DNA of 59,736 bases from Paenibacillus phocaeensis (GTDB lineage Bacteria > Bacillota > Bacilli > Paenibacillales > Paenibacillaceae), in contig NZ_FCOQ01000018.1 in NCBI RefSeq assembly GCF_900021165.1, positions 585,548 through 645,283 of the forward strand. The letters are read 5' to 3'. Shown here one piece after another: positions 49,120-57,131 of this stretch. Made by a program: the position numbers and the translations under genes. Positions within the stretch are counted from its first letter, which is position 1. Each line of letters begins with the position of its first letter. A model generated the notes under the pieces. It saw nothing but the letters and a program-made list of their open reading frames with translations. It searched no databases and was not told where the DNA came from.

Positions 49120-50862
49120 ATGATACAGGGGATCGGAGCAGCAGGGGGCGTCGCCATCGGCAAAGCTTTTGTGCTGCCCGCCTGGGAATGGGACGTACCG
49201 GATCGCCGAATGGAGAAGGTGGATCTCGCCAAGGAATTCGAGCGGTTGTACGAAGGCATTCGCACGTCCAAGACCGAAATCGAAGTGATGAAGAACGAGA
49301 TTAAGGAGACGGTGGGCGCGGAGGAATCCGGCATTTTTGACGCCCATCTGGCGATCCTGGAGGATCCCGTCTTTATGAGCGAGATCCGGGGAATCATCGA
49401 ACGCCAATACAAGGCGGCGGAAGTGGCCGTTAAGGAAGCGATCGACCATTTTGTCACGATGTTTGACCTGCTGGACGATGAATATATGAAAGAACGGGCG
49501 CTCGACATCAAGGATGTCGGCAATCGCTTGCTCAAGCACTTGCTTGGGACGCCGGACATCACCTTGCCCGCGGATACGCAGCCGTATATATTGGTGGCCA
49601 AGGAGCTTTCCCCCTCCCAACTGGTGCATTTGAATCCGGAGAATGTGCTGGGCATGGTCACGATGGCCGGCGGCAAAACGTCGCACTCGGCGATCATGGC
49701 GCGAGCGCTTGGTATTCCGCTTGTATCGGGGCTCGAGAACAAGCTGGCCGAGCCGCTGCAAACCGGCGATATGCTGGTGATCGACGGGGACGAGGGATTG
49801 GTCTACCTCCATCCCGAACCGGCCGTCGTCACGCGGTACACGGAGCTGGCGGAGAAACAGCGTCGCCGCAAGGAGCAACTGCAACTGTTGGCCGCTGTGG
49901 AGGCGGTGACCAAAGACGGCGTACGCCTGCGGCTTGCCGGGAATATCAGCTCCGTCAAGGATTTGGAGCTGGCTTTGAAGCATGGAGCGGAGGGCGTAGG
50001 CTTGTTCCGCACGGAATTTTTGTATATGGACCGATCCACTTTTCCAGGCGAAGACGAGCAATTTGAGGTGTATCGTCAAGTCGCGGAGAAAGCCGGGCCG
50101 CATCCGGTTGTCATCCGGACGCTGGACATCGGCGGCGACAAGCAGTTGGAATACTTCGAATTGCAGGAAGAGGAGAACCCGGTGCTGGGTTATCGCGGGA
50201 TCCGCATCAGTCTGGACAGCCGCGAGCTGTTCCGGACGCAGCTTGCTGCGGTGCTGCGCGCCAGCGCCTACGGCAAAATGAAGATCCTCTATCCAATGAT
50301 CTCTTCGCTGGAGGAAATCCGCGGGGCGAAAGCGATTTTGGAGGAAGCCAAGCAGGACTTGACCCGGCGTGGACTCCCCTATGACCCCGATATTCAAGTG
50401 GGCATTATGATAGAAATTCCGGCTGCGGCCGCGATTGCCGATCTGCTGGCTCAGGAAGTGGACTTCTTCAGCATCGGCACGAACGACCTGGTCCAGTACG
50501 TGCTGGCCGTCGACCGGATGAACGAGAAGATCGCCCATATGTACCATCCGTTCCATCCGGCGGTACTGCGGCTGCTGCGCCAAACGGTGCAATCGGCCAC
50601 AGAAGCGGGCATCACCGTCAGTGTCTGCGGCGAAATGGCCGGGGACGAGAAGGCGGTGCCGCTCTGGCTGCATCTGGGCGTCACCGATCTGAGCATGTCG
50701 CCGCAGGCGCTGCTGCGGGTGAAGCACCGCATCTTGAACTCCGATGCGCGGGAGAGCAAGGAAGTGGGCGCCGCCTGCTACCGCTTGTCGACCAGCGATC
50801 AGGTCGAAGCCGAGCTGATCCGCTATGCGCAGGAGCTGGAGCAGGAGCGGTTGAGCAGATAA
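49120..50862 (+). CDS. ptsI: PTS enzyme I (PEP-protein phosphotransferase)
   Basis: 580 residues. It takes the phosphate from PEP and passes it to HPr. N-terminal domain with the phospho-His loop GGKTSHSAIMAR (His189), C-terminal PEP-binding barrel with GLFRTEFLYMDR, LDIGGDKQL, FSIGTNDLVQYVLAVDRMNE and the catalytic Cys of VSVCGEMAGD. ATG at 49120 after GGGGG. No HPr gene is adjacent, so its partner is encoded elsewhere or this is a second enzyme I. Confidence 0.95.
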   Translation: MIQGIGAAGGVAIGKAFVLPAWEWDVPDRRMEKVDLAKEFERLYEGIRTSKTEIEVMKNEIKETVGAEESGIFDAHLAILEDPVFMSEIRGIIERQYKAAEVAVKEAIDHFVTMFDLLDDEYMKERALDIKDVGNRLLKHLLGTPDITLPADTQPYILVAKELSPSQLVHLNPENVLGMVTMAGGKTSHSAIMARALGIPLVSGLENKLAEPLQTGDMLVIDGDEGLVYLHPEPAVVTRYTELAEKQRRRKEQLQLLAAVEAVTKDGVRLRLAGNISSVKDLELALKHGAEGVGLFRTEFLYMDRSTFPGEDEQFEVYRQVAEKAGPHPVVIRTLDIGGDKQLEYFELQEEENPVLGYRGIRISLDSRELFRTQLAAVLRASAYGKMKILYPMISSLEEIRGAKAILEEAKQDLTRRGLPYDPDIQVGIMIEIPAAAAIADLLAQEVDFFSIGTNDLVQYVLAVDRMNEKIAHMYHPFHPAVLRLLRQTVQSATEAGITVSVCGEMAGDEKAVPLWLHLGVTDLSMSPQALLRVKHRILNSDARESKEVGAACYRLSTSDQVEAELIRYAQELEQERLSR

Positions 50863-50879
50863 GACGATCCTGCGAATAA

Positions 50880-50926
50880 AATAAGCCGTCCCCTAAGTCG
50901 GGTTCGACTCAGGGGACGGCTTATTT
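50880..50926. terminator. Terminator of ptsI
   Basis: 15-bp stem AATAAGCCGTCCCCT / AGGGGACGGCTTATT. Confidence 0.85.
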
Positions 50927-50979
50927 CGTTTCAGGCTCGGAATGAAGGGGTTGCTTGTTCGTGCAATTTGACCCCTGAA

Positions 50980-51158
50980 CTGCAAAAGTGCAGGCGGTTT
51001 TTGTCGAAAGCGCCCGCGAGGCTCGTTGAAATGCAAAAGTGCATTTGATATTGGCGAATCGGACCCAATGAGGTCATTATAGCCGATGTGAACTGCACTT
51101 TTGCATTTGAATCCCGAATTTCGGGGAGTTCGGTTAGAATAGACTGCACTTTTACATT
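50980..51158. repeat. Four-copy phased repeat, TGCAAAAGTGCA
   Basis: Forward cores at 50981-50992 and 51032-51043, inverted cores at 51094-51105 and 51145-51156 (the last with one change). Spacing is 51 bp in each half. Flanking bases differ, so the conserved part is about 12-16 bp. No gene supported between 50927 and 51262. Confidence 0.9.
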
Positions 51159-51262
51159 TGGCGGGAGCAGGCGCGGCGCGGGGAACTTTGCCCGGTGCGT
51201 CGTCAGTCATGTCCAAATCATGTCACACCGTTTCAGGGCAGGACGGAGGAGAGCCGATACGG

Positions 51263-51790
51263 CTACCGCAGTTCAGCCACCGCATCCACGAACGCTTTGC
51301 CGTAAGCCGGCAAGTCCGGCGGACGGCGGGCTGAGATGATATGCCCGTCCACAACGACGGGCTCGTCGAGCCAGATCGCCCCGGCGTTTTGCATATCGTC
51401 GCGGATGCCCGGCGTGGACGTTACGGTCACGCCTTTCAGGATTCCGGCGGAGATGAGCACCCAGCCGGCGTGGCAGATCTGCCCGATCGGCTTCTTCGCT
51501 CCGTGTAGCTCGCGGACAAGCTGCAGCACCTTATCGTAACGCCGCAGCTTGTCCGGCGCCCAGCCGCCCGGGACCAGAATCCCGTCATACGCGCTGGCAT
51601 CGATTTCCTCAAAGGCCCATTCCGCTTCGGCGGGGACGCCGTATTTTCCGATGTATTTTTTGCCTTTCACCGGACCGGCCAAATGCACTTCAGCCCCCTC
51701 TTCGCGAACGCGGTAGATCGGGTACCATAGCTCCAAATCCTCAAATTCCTCATCCACCAGAGCAATAATTCTTTTGCCAGTTAATCTCAA
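51263..51790 (-). CDS. DJ-1/PfpI-family protein
   Basis: 175 residues from a TTG start with AGGAGG 8 nt upstream. Glutamine-amidotransferase-like fold with the elbow IGQICHAGW (Cys nucleophile), the acidic partner in VDEEFEDLE and the block ILVPGGWAPDKLRRYDK. Family members are proteases, deglycases or chaperones; the PfpI/YhbO type is linked to stress. It is encoded alone. Confidence 0.85.
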   Translation of the reverse strand: MRLTGKRIIALVDEEFEDLELWYPIYRVREEGAEVHLAGPVKGKKYIGKYGVPAEAEWAFEEIDASAYDGILVPGGWAPDKLRRYDKVLQLVRELHGAKKPIGQICHAGWVLISAGILKGVTVTSTPGIRDDMQNAGAIWLDEPVVVDGHIISARRPPDLPAYGKAFVDAVAELR

Positions 51791-52024
51791 ATCCAACTCC
51801 TCCTGTCTTTTATGGTGCTTGACGAAAATTCGAATCAATATTTTAATTGTATCAAAAATGATGACTATTACTATGCCCGGCGGTTTCTGAAACCTTTCCA
51901 AATATGGCAATTTAAAGTATCATTCGCCAACAGAAGGAGATTCTCGCAGACGGGTCGAATAAGATCTATATACACGATAAATCATCGAAAAATAAAATGC
52001 AGAGGACTAAGATGAGGTGGTACC

Positions 52025-52468
52025 GTGCGAAAGCACTGTCATTGCGGGGAAATGATGAACCTAGGCTTCAGGCTGGTCATTTTTGAAGGAATCTATGAAA
52101 TCGATCGCGTTCCCATCTACGAGTGCGAGGATTGCAGCTATTACGAGGTGCTTCCGGAAGTAAAGTCGGATTTGACGGACATGCTGGCCGAGCTTAAGAA
52201 GGAGCAGCCTCACGGCCGCGTATATTTTACCGAGCGGAACGAGCTGGCTGATCTGATCTTCGGCATTTACCGCCAATGGAACCGAACCGAGAGCGCTTCC
52301 TTTGAGAGCCTGCTCGAGCAGCAATGCGAGGAGCGAATCAACCTCTTGCTGGACTTGTACGGGGGAGCGAAGAACATCGGCGATCTGGACTGGATGAACG
52401 ACATCTCCAAACGGCTTTCTCAATTGTCTAATTATGTCAAGAATCGACAACTTTCTAGGGCCAATTGA
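52025..52468 (+). CDS. Small protein with CxC...CxxC zinc-ribbon-like motif
   Basis: 147 residues. Cys5 and Cys7 (HCHCGEM) with Cys34 and Cys37 (YECEDCSYY) form a likely zinc site in the first 40 residues; the remainder is helical (SLLEQQCEERINLLLDLYGG). It resembles short Bacillus proteins of unknown role with YgiT-type fingers. GTG start after GAGGTGG. Confidence 0.7.
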   Translation: MRKHCHCGEMMNLGFRLVIFEGIYEIDRVPIYECEDCSYYEVLPEVKSDLTDMLAELKKEQPHGRVYFTERNELADLIFGIYRQWNRTESASFESLLEQQCEERINLLLDLYGGAKNIGDLDWMNDISKRLSQLSNYVKNRQLSRAN

Positions 52469-52589
52469 CGACTTTACTCGATTTTTGCAAATCACTTTGT
52501 AAATGATGTTGTATTTTCATTTCTCTTTTTGTTAAGATATCAACAGAACATCTGGAGATTCTTATTCGAACAAAAGGGGATGAAACGTC

Positions 52590-52931
52590 ATGTCCAAATG
52601 GATGAGAATACAATCGATCCAGGAGCTGAATGATGCGATGGAACGCTCCTTCAGTCAGCCGCTATTGCTGTTGAAGCACAGTACCCGCTGCCCGATCAGC
52701 GCCGGGGCACATAAGGAAGCGGAGGCTTACTTGAATGGGACTCCGCGTGAAGACGTTACATACGGGCTGATTTACGTCATCGAGAACCGGGACGTATCCA
52801 ATGAGGCGGCCGAGCGGCTTGGCGTCCAGCATGAATCCCCTCAAGCCATCCTGGTCAAGGAGGGACAAGCCGTCTGGAACACGTCCCATTCCCGGATCAC
52901 GAAGGCGGCGCTGCAGGAGATTTTACGCTGA
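52590..52931 (+). CDS. ytxJ: Bacillithiol-system protein YtxJ
   Basis: 113 residues, thioredoxin-like fold with a single active Cys (LLKHSTRCPIS, Cys34) and the cis-Pro region QHESPQAILV. Members are predicted monothiol bacilliredoxins that remove bacillithiol from proteins. AAAGGGGATG precedes the ATG. It lies 113 nt before ccpA on the same strand; in Bacillus ytxJ and ccpA are also neighbours. Confidence 0.92.
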   Translation: MSKWMRIQSIQELNDAMERSFSQPLLLLKHSTRCPISAGAHKEAEAYLNGTPREDVTYGLIYVIENRDVSNEAAERLGVQHESPQAILVKEGQAVWNTSHSRITKAALQEILR

Positions 52932-53044
52932 ATGAAGCGTTATCATTGCATAAAGTAGTATTTTGTCGTATCATAAATTTAATTGAAGCTCTGGAACTTT
53001 ACCGGATGAACGAGTGAAAATCTATTGGCAATGGAGAGAAGAAT

Positions 53045-54049
53045 GTGACGGTTACCATTTACGATGTGGCACGTGAAGCAGGCGTCTCGATGGCCACGGT
53101 TTCCCGGGTTGTCAACAACAATCCGAATGTGAAGCCGCAGACCCGGAAAAAGGTTTACGAAGCGATAGAACGGTTAGGCTATCGGCCGAATGCCGTAGCC
53201 AGGGGTCTTGCCAGCAAGAAGACCACCACGGTTGGGGTGGTCATCCCCGATATCTCGAATTCGATCTTTGCGGAAATCGCTCGGGGCATCGAAGATATTG
53301 CAAACATGTATCACTATAACATTATTTTGTGTAATGCCGACAAACGCAAGGAGAAGGAGATCCGCGTCATCAACACTTTGCTCGAGAAGCAAGTGGACGG
53401 GCTCCTGTTCATGGGCGGGACCGTAACGGAGGAACATATTCAAGCGTTCCAGACGTCCGCAGTGCCGATCGTGCTTTGCGCAACGAGCGACGAGAACGGG
53501 ATGTATCCTTCCGTCGATATCGACCACGAGTCGGCGGCGTTTGACGCGGTCAGCACGCTCATCCGTCATGGCCATCGCGAGATCGCGATGATCAGCGGAA
53601 CGCTGCAAGATCCGGCGAACGGCTATGCCAGATTCCAAGGGTACAAGCGCGCGCTGGAGACGGCGGGCATTCAGTACCAAGAGGATCTGGTGCGGATCGG
53701 CAACTATCGCTACGAATCCGGTGTGGAAGCGATGAAGTATTTCCTGGGGCTGAAGAAACGGCCGACAGCGATCTTCGCGGCAACGGACGAAATGGCCATC
53801 GGTGCGATCCACAGCATTCAAGACGAGGGCTTGAAGGTGCCGGACGACTTCTCGATCATCAGTGTGGATAATATCCGCATGGCTTCGATGGTTCGTCCTC
53901 AATTGACGACGGTCGCTCAGCCGATGTACGACCTCGGTGCGGTTGCGATGCGTTTATTGACGAAGCTGATGAAGAAGGAAACGGTTGAGAACCCGCGGGT
54001 GATTTTGCCGCATGAGACGATTTTGCGGTTGTCCGTCAGCCACGTTTAA
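53045..54049 (+). CDS. ccpA: Catabolite control protein A
   Basis: 334 residues, LacI family. N-terminal helix-turn-helix [20 protein letters not shown], then [14 protein letters not shown] and the CcpA-specific [20 protein letters not shown]; the effector half carries [15 protein letters not shown] and [20 protein letters not shown]. With HPr-Ser-P it binds cre sites and controls carbon genes including acsA, whose upstream region here holds a cre-like site. GTG start. Confidence 0.96.
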   Translation: MTVTIYDVAREAGVSMATVSRVVNNNPNVKPQTRKKVYEAIERLGYRPNAVARGLASKKTTTVGVVIPDISNSIFAEIARGIEDIANMYHYNIILCNADKRKEKEIRVINTLLEKQVDGLLFMGGTVTEEHIQAFQTSAVPIVLCATSDENGMYPSVDIDHESAAFDAVSTLIRHGHREIAMISGTLQDPANGYARFQGYKRALETAGIQYQEDLVRIGNYRYESGVEAMKYFLGLKKRPTAIFAATDEMAIGAIHSIQDEGLKVPDDFSIISVDNIRMASMVRPQLTTVAQPMYDLGAVAMRLLTKLMKKETVENPRVILPHETILRLSVSHV

Positions 54050-54130
54050 AGGTCCGGCGGCTCGAAGCGTTTCTTGTAGAGAGATAAGCTACACATAGAA
54101 AATATATATGAAAAAGGTTAACTACGGATC

Positions 54131-54162
54131 AAAAAAGCTCCTTAATGCAAGGAGCTTTTTTG
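54131..54162 (+). terminator. Terminator of ccpA
   Basis: Stem AAAAAAGCTCCTT / AAGGAGCTTTTTT, loop AATGC. Confidence 0.9.
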
Positions 54163-54226
54163 AGTATTCGGGGACGCACATTTGAGCCCGCACGGATGGA
54201 CGGGAGAACAGGAGGGAGTGACAGGC

Positions 54227-54946
54227 ATGAACCAAACGATTGGCCTGATGGGGGCCATGGATGAAGAAATCGCGCTGCTCCTTGAAAAAGTGGAGAATCA
54301 GGAGACGGTTGAGACGGCGGGAGTACGTTTCATCAAGGGGATCCTGCACGGACGGGACGTAGTCGTGTGCAAATCCGGCGTTGGCAAAGTGAACGCCGCA
54401 GCCACGACGCAAATTCTGATCGATCGCTTTGGCGCTGAGACGATTTGGTTTACCGGGGTGGCTGGAGCCGTCCACCCGGATTTGAAGGTGGGCGATATGG
54501 TGATCTCGTCAACTTGCCAGCAGCATGATATGGATGTGCGGCCGCTTGGCTATGCGCGCGGGGTTACGCCGTACCAGGATGTCTCCGACTTTCCGGCCGA
54601 TCCTGCCCTGATTCGCTTGGCAGAGGAAGCGTGTGCCCGCCAATGCACAGACCATCAATTCCGAGTCGGACGGGTGCTGTCCGGCGACCAGTTCATCGCA
54701 GATCCGGAATTCGTCAGCACGGTTCTGTACGCGGAGTTGGATGGCGCTTGCGTCGAAATGGAAGGGGCGGCGCTCGCCCAGGTCTGCCATCGGAACGGGG
54801 TGCCGTTTATTGTGCTCCGTTCCATCTCGGACAAGGCCGACGGCTCTGCGGATATCACTTATGCCGAGTTTACGGTCTTGGCTGCCCAGCGCTCGTTTGC
54901 GATATTGGACGACATGGTGAAGCATGCCGGCGAGCTAAAACAATAA
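54227..54946 (+). CDS. mtnN: 5'-methylthioadenosine/S-adenosylhomocysteine nucleosidase
   Basis: 239 residues. Blocks of the MTA/SAH nucleosidase fold: IGLMGAMDEEIALLLEKVEN (catalytic Glu), VCKSGVGKVNAAATTQILID, FTGVAGAVHPDLKVGDMVIS, GRVLSGDQFIADPE, VEMEGAALAQVC and LRSISDKADGSA (catalytic Asp). It recycles methylthio compounds and makes the AI-2 precursor. ATG at 54227 after GGAGGG. Confidence 0.95.
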   Translation: MNQTIGLMGAMDEEIALLLEKVENQETVETAGVRFIKGILHGRDVVVCKSGVGKVNAAATTQILIDRFGAETIWFTGVAGAVHPDLKVGDMVISSTCQQHDMDVRPLGYARGVTPYQDVSDFPADPALIRLAEEACARQCTDHQFRVGRVLSGDQFIADPEFVSTVLYAELDGACVEMEGAALAQVCHRNGVPFIVLRSISDKADGSADITYAEFTVLAAQRSFAILDDMVKHAGELKQ

Positions 54947-54947
54947 G

Positions 54948-54982
54948 ACTCAGGTGGGGGTGCTAACCTCACCTGAGTCTTA
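54948..54982. terminator. Hairpin between mtnN and acuC
   Basis: Stem AAGACTCAGGTG / CACCTGAGTCTT with loop GGGGTGCTAACCT; convergent genes. Confidence 0.65.
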
Positions 54983-56158
54983 GGGATAATCCTGCAAAGC
55001 GACCGCGAGAGTCTCGCGGTTTTTTGTCGTGATCTCCGCTCGGCGGGGGATGCCTTCCCAATGGGATAGGTCATCCAGCCAAGCGGCAGGGAGTCCGTAC
55101 GAGGTCTGCGCCTGCCAGCGGTCAATCCAGGCTTGCGGCAGCGGGAGCAGCGGATCGCGGCGCAGGGCGGCGGCAAGCGGATGACCGCTCATCTCCAGCC
55201 AGAGCAGGCTCCATGCGCGGGGGACGACCCGCCAGAAGTCGTATCCGCCGCCGCCCATGGCGACCCAGCGGCCTTCACAGTACGTGTGGGCCAGCTCGTG
55301 CAGGATCGCCGGCATGTCCCGGTAGATCGACATGCTGCAATGCATATGCGACAGCGGATCCAGGGCATGGGCGTCGCAGCCGTGCAGGCTGACGATCAGA
55401 TCCGGCTGAAAATGGGCGGCTAGCCGCCGGATCGACTCCTCGAAGCATTCCATCCAGGAGTCGTCTTCCGTATAAGGCTGCAGCGGCAAATTCATGCAAG
55501 CGCCGTAGCCTTGATGTTCGCCGCGCTCCGGCAGGAAGCCGGTGCCGGGAAACAGGTATTTGCCCGTCTCGTGGATCGAGTACGTGCACACGTCGGGGTC
55601 CGAATAGAAGCTCCACTGAACTCCATCGCCATGATGAACGTCGGTGTCGACGTACAGGACGCGTGCACCATAGTTGCGGCGGGCGTAATCAATGGCCACC
55701 GCGGCGTCGTTATAAACGCAGAAGCCGGCCGCTTTGGCCGACAGGGCATGATGGAGTCCTCCGCCGAGATGCAGGGCATGCGTCGCATGGCCGGAGAGTA
55801 CTGCCTCCACGGCCGTAATCGTCCCCCCGGCAACCCAGGCTGCCGCTTCATGCATGCCGGGGAAATACGGCGTATCCTCGTCCAACAGCCCATACTGCTC
55901 GCCGCGCGTGATCCAGTCCGCCCCCGGATTCGGTCGGCTCAGCTGCTTCACGGCTTCGATATAGGCCGGCTGATGAACCCAGAGCAGCTCTTCATCGGTC
56001 GCCGTCCGCGCCAGGTGCATCTGCTGCGGCGTCAGTGCGCCGAGCTCCTGCAGTAAATCCATCGTTAGTTCCAGCCGGATCGGATGGAACGGATGGCCAT
56101 CGTGAAACCGGTAATTCATCGCTTGCTCATGGTGGACAAATAAAGCGCTTCCAGGCAT
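54980..56158 (-). CDS. acuC: Histone-deacetylase-like AcuC
   Basis: 392 residues, class I/II deacetylase fold: HHEQAMNYRFHDGHPFHPIR, GGGLHHALSAKAAGFCVYND, VDTDVHHGDGVQ (metal Asp and His), LIVSLHGCDAHALDPLSHMH and GGGGYDFWRV. In Bacillus AcuC removes acetyl groups from acetyl-CoA synthetase and so reactivates it. It lies 27 nt downstream of acuA; acuB, which sits between them in Bacillus, is absent here. Confidence 0.93.
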   Translation of the reverse strand: MPGSALFVHHEQAMNYRFHDGHPFHPIRLELTMDLLQELGALTPQQMHLARTATDEELLWVHQPAYIEAVKQLSRPNPGADWITRGEQYGLLDEDTPYFPGMHEAAAWVAGGTITAVEAVLSGHATHALHLGGGLHHALSAKAAGFCVYNDAAVAIDYARRNYGARVLYVDTDVHHGDGVQWSFYSDPDVCTYSIHETGKYLFPGTGFLPERGEHQGYGACMNLPLQPYTEDDSWMECFEESIRRLAAHFQPDLIVSLHGCDAHALDPLSHMHCSMSIYRDMPAILHELAHTYCEGRWVAMGGGGYDFWRVVPRAWSLLWLEMSGHPLAAALRRDPLLPLPQAWIDRWQAQTSYGLPAAWLDDLSHWEGIPRRAEITTKNRETLAVALQDYP

Positions 56159-56185
56159 GGATGCATCACGCCTTTCTTTTTACTG

Positions 56186-56818
56186 TCAGTACATAAATCG
56201 CTGCTGAAAACGAATCCGGTCAAACTGCTCCTCGGAGGACAAAGGAACCTCCTTGCCGATCCGCACCATCAGGCAGTTGGCCGGATGGGAGCAAATCTCC
56301 GGGTCGTCGGTGGCATACCAGACCATGTCGACCGTCTTCATCAGCCGCTCCATCATACTGCGGTAATCCCACACGGAGAGGCCGCTGTTTTTCAAATCCC
56401 AATGCCAATAATATTCGGTTGTAAAAACGATGTATTTCTCCATCTGACCGTCTTCAAACGCCGTGCGGATCATCTTCGAACCGAGTCCGAGCGACCGGTA
56501 GTCATCCGCGACTTCGACGGCTCCGAGCTCGATCAGATCAGGCATGTTGCCCTGCGACCACCGTTCCATTTCGTCCGGGTAGTGAAAGGTCACATAACCT
56601 ACGATGGTCGATTCCTCTCGGGCCAGGATGATGCGTCCCTCCGGAAGGCCGGCGATCTCCACCAATGCGGCGTGCTGGTCCGCCGGCTTGCGGAACGCGT
56701 CCAGATCGGGATGCATCTGTAAGGTTTGGAGATTCGAGGGGGGCACGGGGCCCTCTACTACAATTTCACGATTCTGATGGGGCAGGGTGTGGCGGATATA
56801 CGTTTTTCGGTGTTCCAT
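56186..56818 (-). CDS. acuA: Acetyl-CoA synthetase acetyltransferase AcuA
   Basis: 210 residues, GNAT fold with the acetyl-CoA loop in VADDYRSLGLGSKMIRTAFE and the AcuA-typical ends (IVVEGPVPPSNLQTLQMHPD, SHPANCLMVRIGKEVPLSSE). It inactivates AcsA by acetylating its catalytic Lys. The ATG at 56818 has AAAGGAGG. Divergent from acsA with a 313-bp shared region; together with AcuC it makes an acetylation switch. Confidence 0.93.
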   Translation of the reverse strand: MEHRKTYIRHTLPHQNREIVVEGPVPPSNLQTLQMHPDLDAFRKPADQHAALVEIAGLPEGRIILAREESTIVGYVTFHYPDEMERWSQGNMPDLIELGAVEVADDYRSLGLGSKMIRTAFEDGQMEKYIVFTTEYYWHWDLKNSGLSVWDYRSMMERLMKTVDMVWYATDDPEICSHPANCLMVRIGKEVPLSSEEQFDRIRFQQRFMY

Positions 56819-56900
56819 GGAACCGCCTCCTTTGCTCGTTCCCCTCACTTATAACAGAAAAATGAAAATTTGAAAAGTGTAGCCTGTGTGCGAAAACGTG

Positions 56901-56909
56901 TGCTATAAT
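56901..56909 (+). promoter_or_regulatory. Candidate extended -10 promoter toward acsA
   Basis: TGCTATAAT, an extended -10 with no good -35 at 17 bp. It would give acsA a leader of about 215 nt. Assignment by pattern only. Confidence 0.45.
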
Positions 56910-57006
56910 GTTCTCCGACATAAAATTTTCACAATTTCAGGCCGCATGTGTGATCGTTGTACTCGAAATATCGCCTCAATCGTTTGAGTTCAGTCGTTGC
57001 TTTTTC

Positions 57007-57090
57007 GATCAAAACGGATGCCCTCACCCATGAAGCTGAATTAAGCTTTCAACTTACACTGCTATGTATCCGTTTTCATAAACTTTGATC
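57007..57090 (+). promoter_or_regulatory. Stem-loop with cre-like site in the acsA upstream region
   Basis: GATCAAAACGGAT (57007-57019) pairs with ATCCGTTTT (57068-57076) and TTTGATC (57084-57090). The right arm contains TGTATCCGTTTTCA (57065-57078), whose complement TGAAAACGGATACA differs from cre consensus TGWAANCGNTNWCA at one position. CcpA controls acsA in Bacillus. Confidence 0.5.
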
Positions 57091-57131
57091 TATTGCTTGG
57101 GGATTTCCAAAGATTAAGGGAGGATGAAACG

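Noticed and set aside
49105..50727. 540-codon minus-strand open frame
   Set aside because: Antisense shadow of ptsI; Arg/His/Gln-rich composition, no ribosome site, no family resemblance.
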